Of a stretch of DNA of 64,000 bases, positions 62,972-64,000 are shown one piece after another (within the stretch, counting starts at the first letter, position 1; every line of letters begins with the position of its first letter). Position numbers and translations under genes: made by a program. The notes below the pieces were generated by a model. The model was not told where the DNA came from and did not search any database. It saw nothing but the letters and a program-made list of their open reading frames with translations. This stretch comes from CAVVUC01 sp963751395 (GTDB lineage: Bacteria; Verrucomicrobiota; Verrucomicrobiia; Chthoniobacterales; Chthoniobacteraceae): positions 868,001 through 932,000 of the forward strand of contig CAVVUC010000001.1 of the NCBI GenBank assembly GCA_963751395.1, given 5' to 3'.

Positions 62972-62972
62972 C

Positions 62973-63905
62973 TCACTTCGCGCCTCCCTGCTTTTTCAAC
63001 ATCTCCTGAACGCGCACCATGATCTGTTCGAGGGTCGGGCCCTCTTGTGAAGCATTCGGGTCTCCTTTAAGCAGACGCTCAAAATTTCCCCGAAACAATC
63101 CATGTTGGATCTCGTCGGAAAATCCCAAGGCGCAGATGGCTTCGACAAAATCCTTCATTCGATGCGGTCGATCCGTGTAAGGCATTGGATAGTCCGTTCC
63201 GAAGATAAACTTGCCGGGACCGATTCGTGTGAGCAGATCCGAGGTGAGCAACTGAGGAAGTTCGTAAACGTAAGCCGCAGTATCAATATATACGTTGGGA
63301 TGCTTTTCAACCACCATGAAGGCTTCGTTGTGCCAAAGCGTGCCGAGGTGAGTCAGCATGATCCGCAGCGTCGGGTAACGCACCGCCACTTCGTCGATAA
63401 GGATTGGGTTCGCATGGGCAAGGCGGCACAGCGGACCAAATGGGGTTGTCCCGACATGAAACACAACCGGGATATTGAGTTCGAGTGCCTTTTCGTAAAC
63501 AGGGAAGACGCTTTCATCATCGGGAGAGAAGCGCTGCAGGGGCGGATGGAGTTTAAGCCCTTTGAGTCCAAGATTTCGCACTGCGTGTTCAAGAACTGCC
63601 GGCGCATCCTTCGATGTCGGGTTCACCGAGGCAAAACCGATGAATCGCCCCGGGTGAAGTGCACAAAGACCGCTAACATACTCATTCGAGGCATAAACGA
63701 TCGGTGCATCAACGGCAAACAGGACAGCCTGAGAAATCCCGGCTTCATCCATCTGCGCGAGAAGCGCACCCGGGTGGAGCATCTGGAAAGTTGACTCCAA
63801 GTCCTGAAGGACGGAGATGCCAGCCGGCAAAGACACGTTCCCGAATTTTCGATACATACCTTCGAGATCAATCAAATGAGTGTGGGCGTTTATGATATTT
63901 TCCAT
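62973..63905 (-). CDS. Amidohydrolase_2-type metal-dependent hydrolase (COG2159-like)
   Basis: A 310-residue TIM-barrel enzyme with the N-terminal metal motif NAHTHLIDLEG (HxH), the GLKLHPPLQRF strand, PVVFHVGTTPFGP (His), IMLTHLGTLW (His) and a metal Asp in FIFGTDYPMPY. These fit the amidohydrolase_2 family of decarboxylases and hydrolases such as those acting on aromatic acids. It is the first gene of a unit with the adenylate-forming enzyme, so both may act on the same carboxylic acid; this is inference. Confidence 0.85.
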   Translation of the reverse strand: MENIINAHTHLIDLEGMYRKFGNVSLPAGISVLQDLESTFQMLHPGALLAQMDEAGISQAVLFAVDAPIVYASNEYVSGLCALHPGRFIGFASVNPTSKDAPAVLEHAVRNLGLKGLKLHPPLQRFSPDDESVFPVYEKALELNIPVVFHVGTTPFGPLCRLAHANPILIDEVAVRYPTLRIMLTHLGTLWHNEAFMVVEKHPNVYIDTAAYVYELPQLLTSDLLTRIGPGKFIFGTDYPMPYTDRPHRMKDFVEAICALGFSDEIQHGLFRGNFERLLKGDPNASQEGPTLEQIMVRVQEMLKKQGGAK

Positions 63906-64000
63906 AGTGTTTCTGTTCTTCCTCTCTCTAATCTCAATTACTCAGACTTAGATCGTGTTATCAGTTGGCTGCCTTTTTGGGGAAAGATCCATCAAAGCAT
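63906..64000. other. Spacer at the window edge
   Basis: About 95 bases upstream of the amidohydrolase gene. It should contain its promoter. Nothing else could be recognised before the window ends. Confidence 0.4.

Noticed and set aside
1..64000. tRNA, rRNA and known riboswitch candidates
   Set aside because: Spacers were read for cloverleaf or conserved riboswitch features by eye and none was convincing; a covariance search was not possible.

Overview
The window is a 64 kb piece of a GC-rich Gram-negative chromosome, most likely from the Verrucomicrobiota. The lineage call rests on family content: three PEP-CTERM proteins, one of them a very large protein with autotransporter-type beta-strand repeats, a secreted protein resembling the TIGR02597 family, and a free-standing ovothiol-type methyltransferase. 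Type II secretion pseudopilin genes and outer-membrane proteins indicate an outer membrane. No rRNA, tRNA, CRISPR array or prophage was recognised.

Layout. 0-12 kb is mostly housekeeping: a DoxX-like protein, an iron-sulfur photolyase, a fasciclin protein, hemB, coaX, a PIG-L deacetylase with nagB, guanine deaminase, nadC-birA, a small histidine kinase and a DUF4412 protein. At 12-16.3 kb there are two methyltransferases, then a dense cluster of toxin-antitoxin genes and fragments, ending in a partly duplicated M29-like peptidase gene. At 17.5-26 kb come folP-cdaA-short cdaR-glmM, a nucleotidyltransferase, bioD, a glycosyltransferase-methyltransferase fusion and a DinG-type helicase. 26-27.5 kb holds an outer-membrane protein behind a sigma-54-like promoter, followed by what looks like a deletion scar of a urea ABC transporter operon. 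28-31 kb carries gspG and gspF with a secreted protein between them. 31-32.5 kb has VapBC and MNT-HEPN modules. 32.7-44 kb is a block of secreted proteins with a REC-Hpt-REC regulator. 44.7-52.2 kb has a SpoIIE-type phosphatase and a MarR-TolC-MacAB efflux operon. 52-55.7 kb has a DUF4112 protein, rho and yebC. 55.8-57.2 kb is an insertion sequence. 57.4-64 kb has a lipoprotein, a TPR protein, a PEP-CTERM protein, an adenylate-forming enzyme and an amidohydrolase.

Cross-cutting observations. A long palindromic interspersed repeat occurs three times (near 4.9, 8.5 and 35.1 kb). Two copies carry the same 27-base short repeat, placed in opposite arms. Other short repeats sit inside or at the edges of genes, including one in frame in folP. 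Several conserved genes (folP, glmM, dinG, rho and the giant PEP-CTERM gene) are each broken by single extra bases. The changes are almost all insertions, which points to uncorrected sequencing errors more than to real gene decay, and anyone using these reading frames should correct for it.

Functional themes are envelope and secreted proteins (PEP-CTERM, type II secretion, efflux), cofactor biosynthesis (heme, CoA, NAD, biotin, folate), amino-sugar and purine salvage, c-di-AMP signalling, and toxin-antitoxin accumulation. No exosortase or other PEP-CTERM processing gene is in the window.
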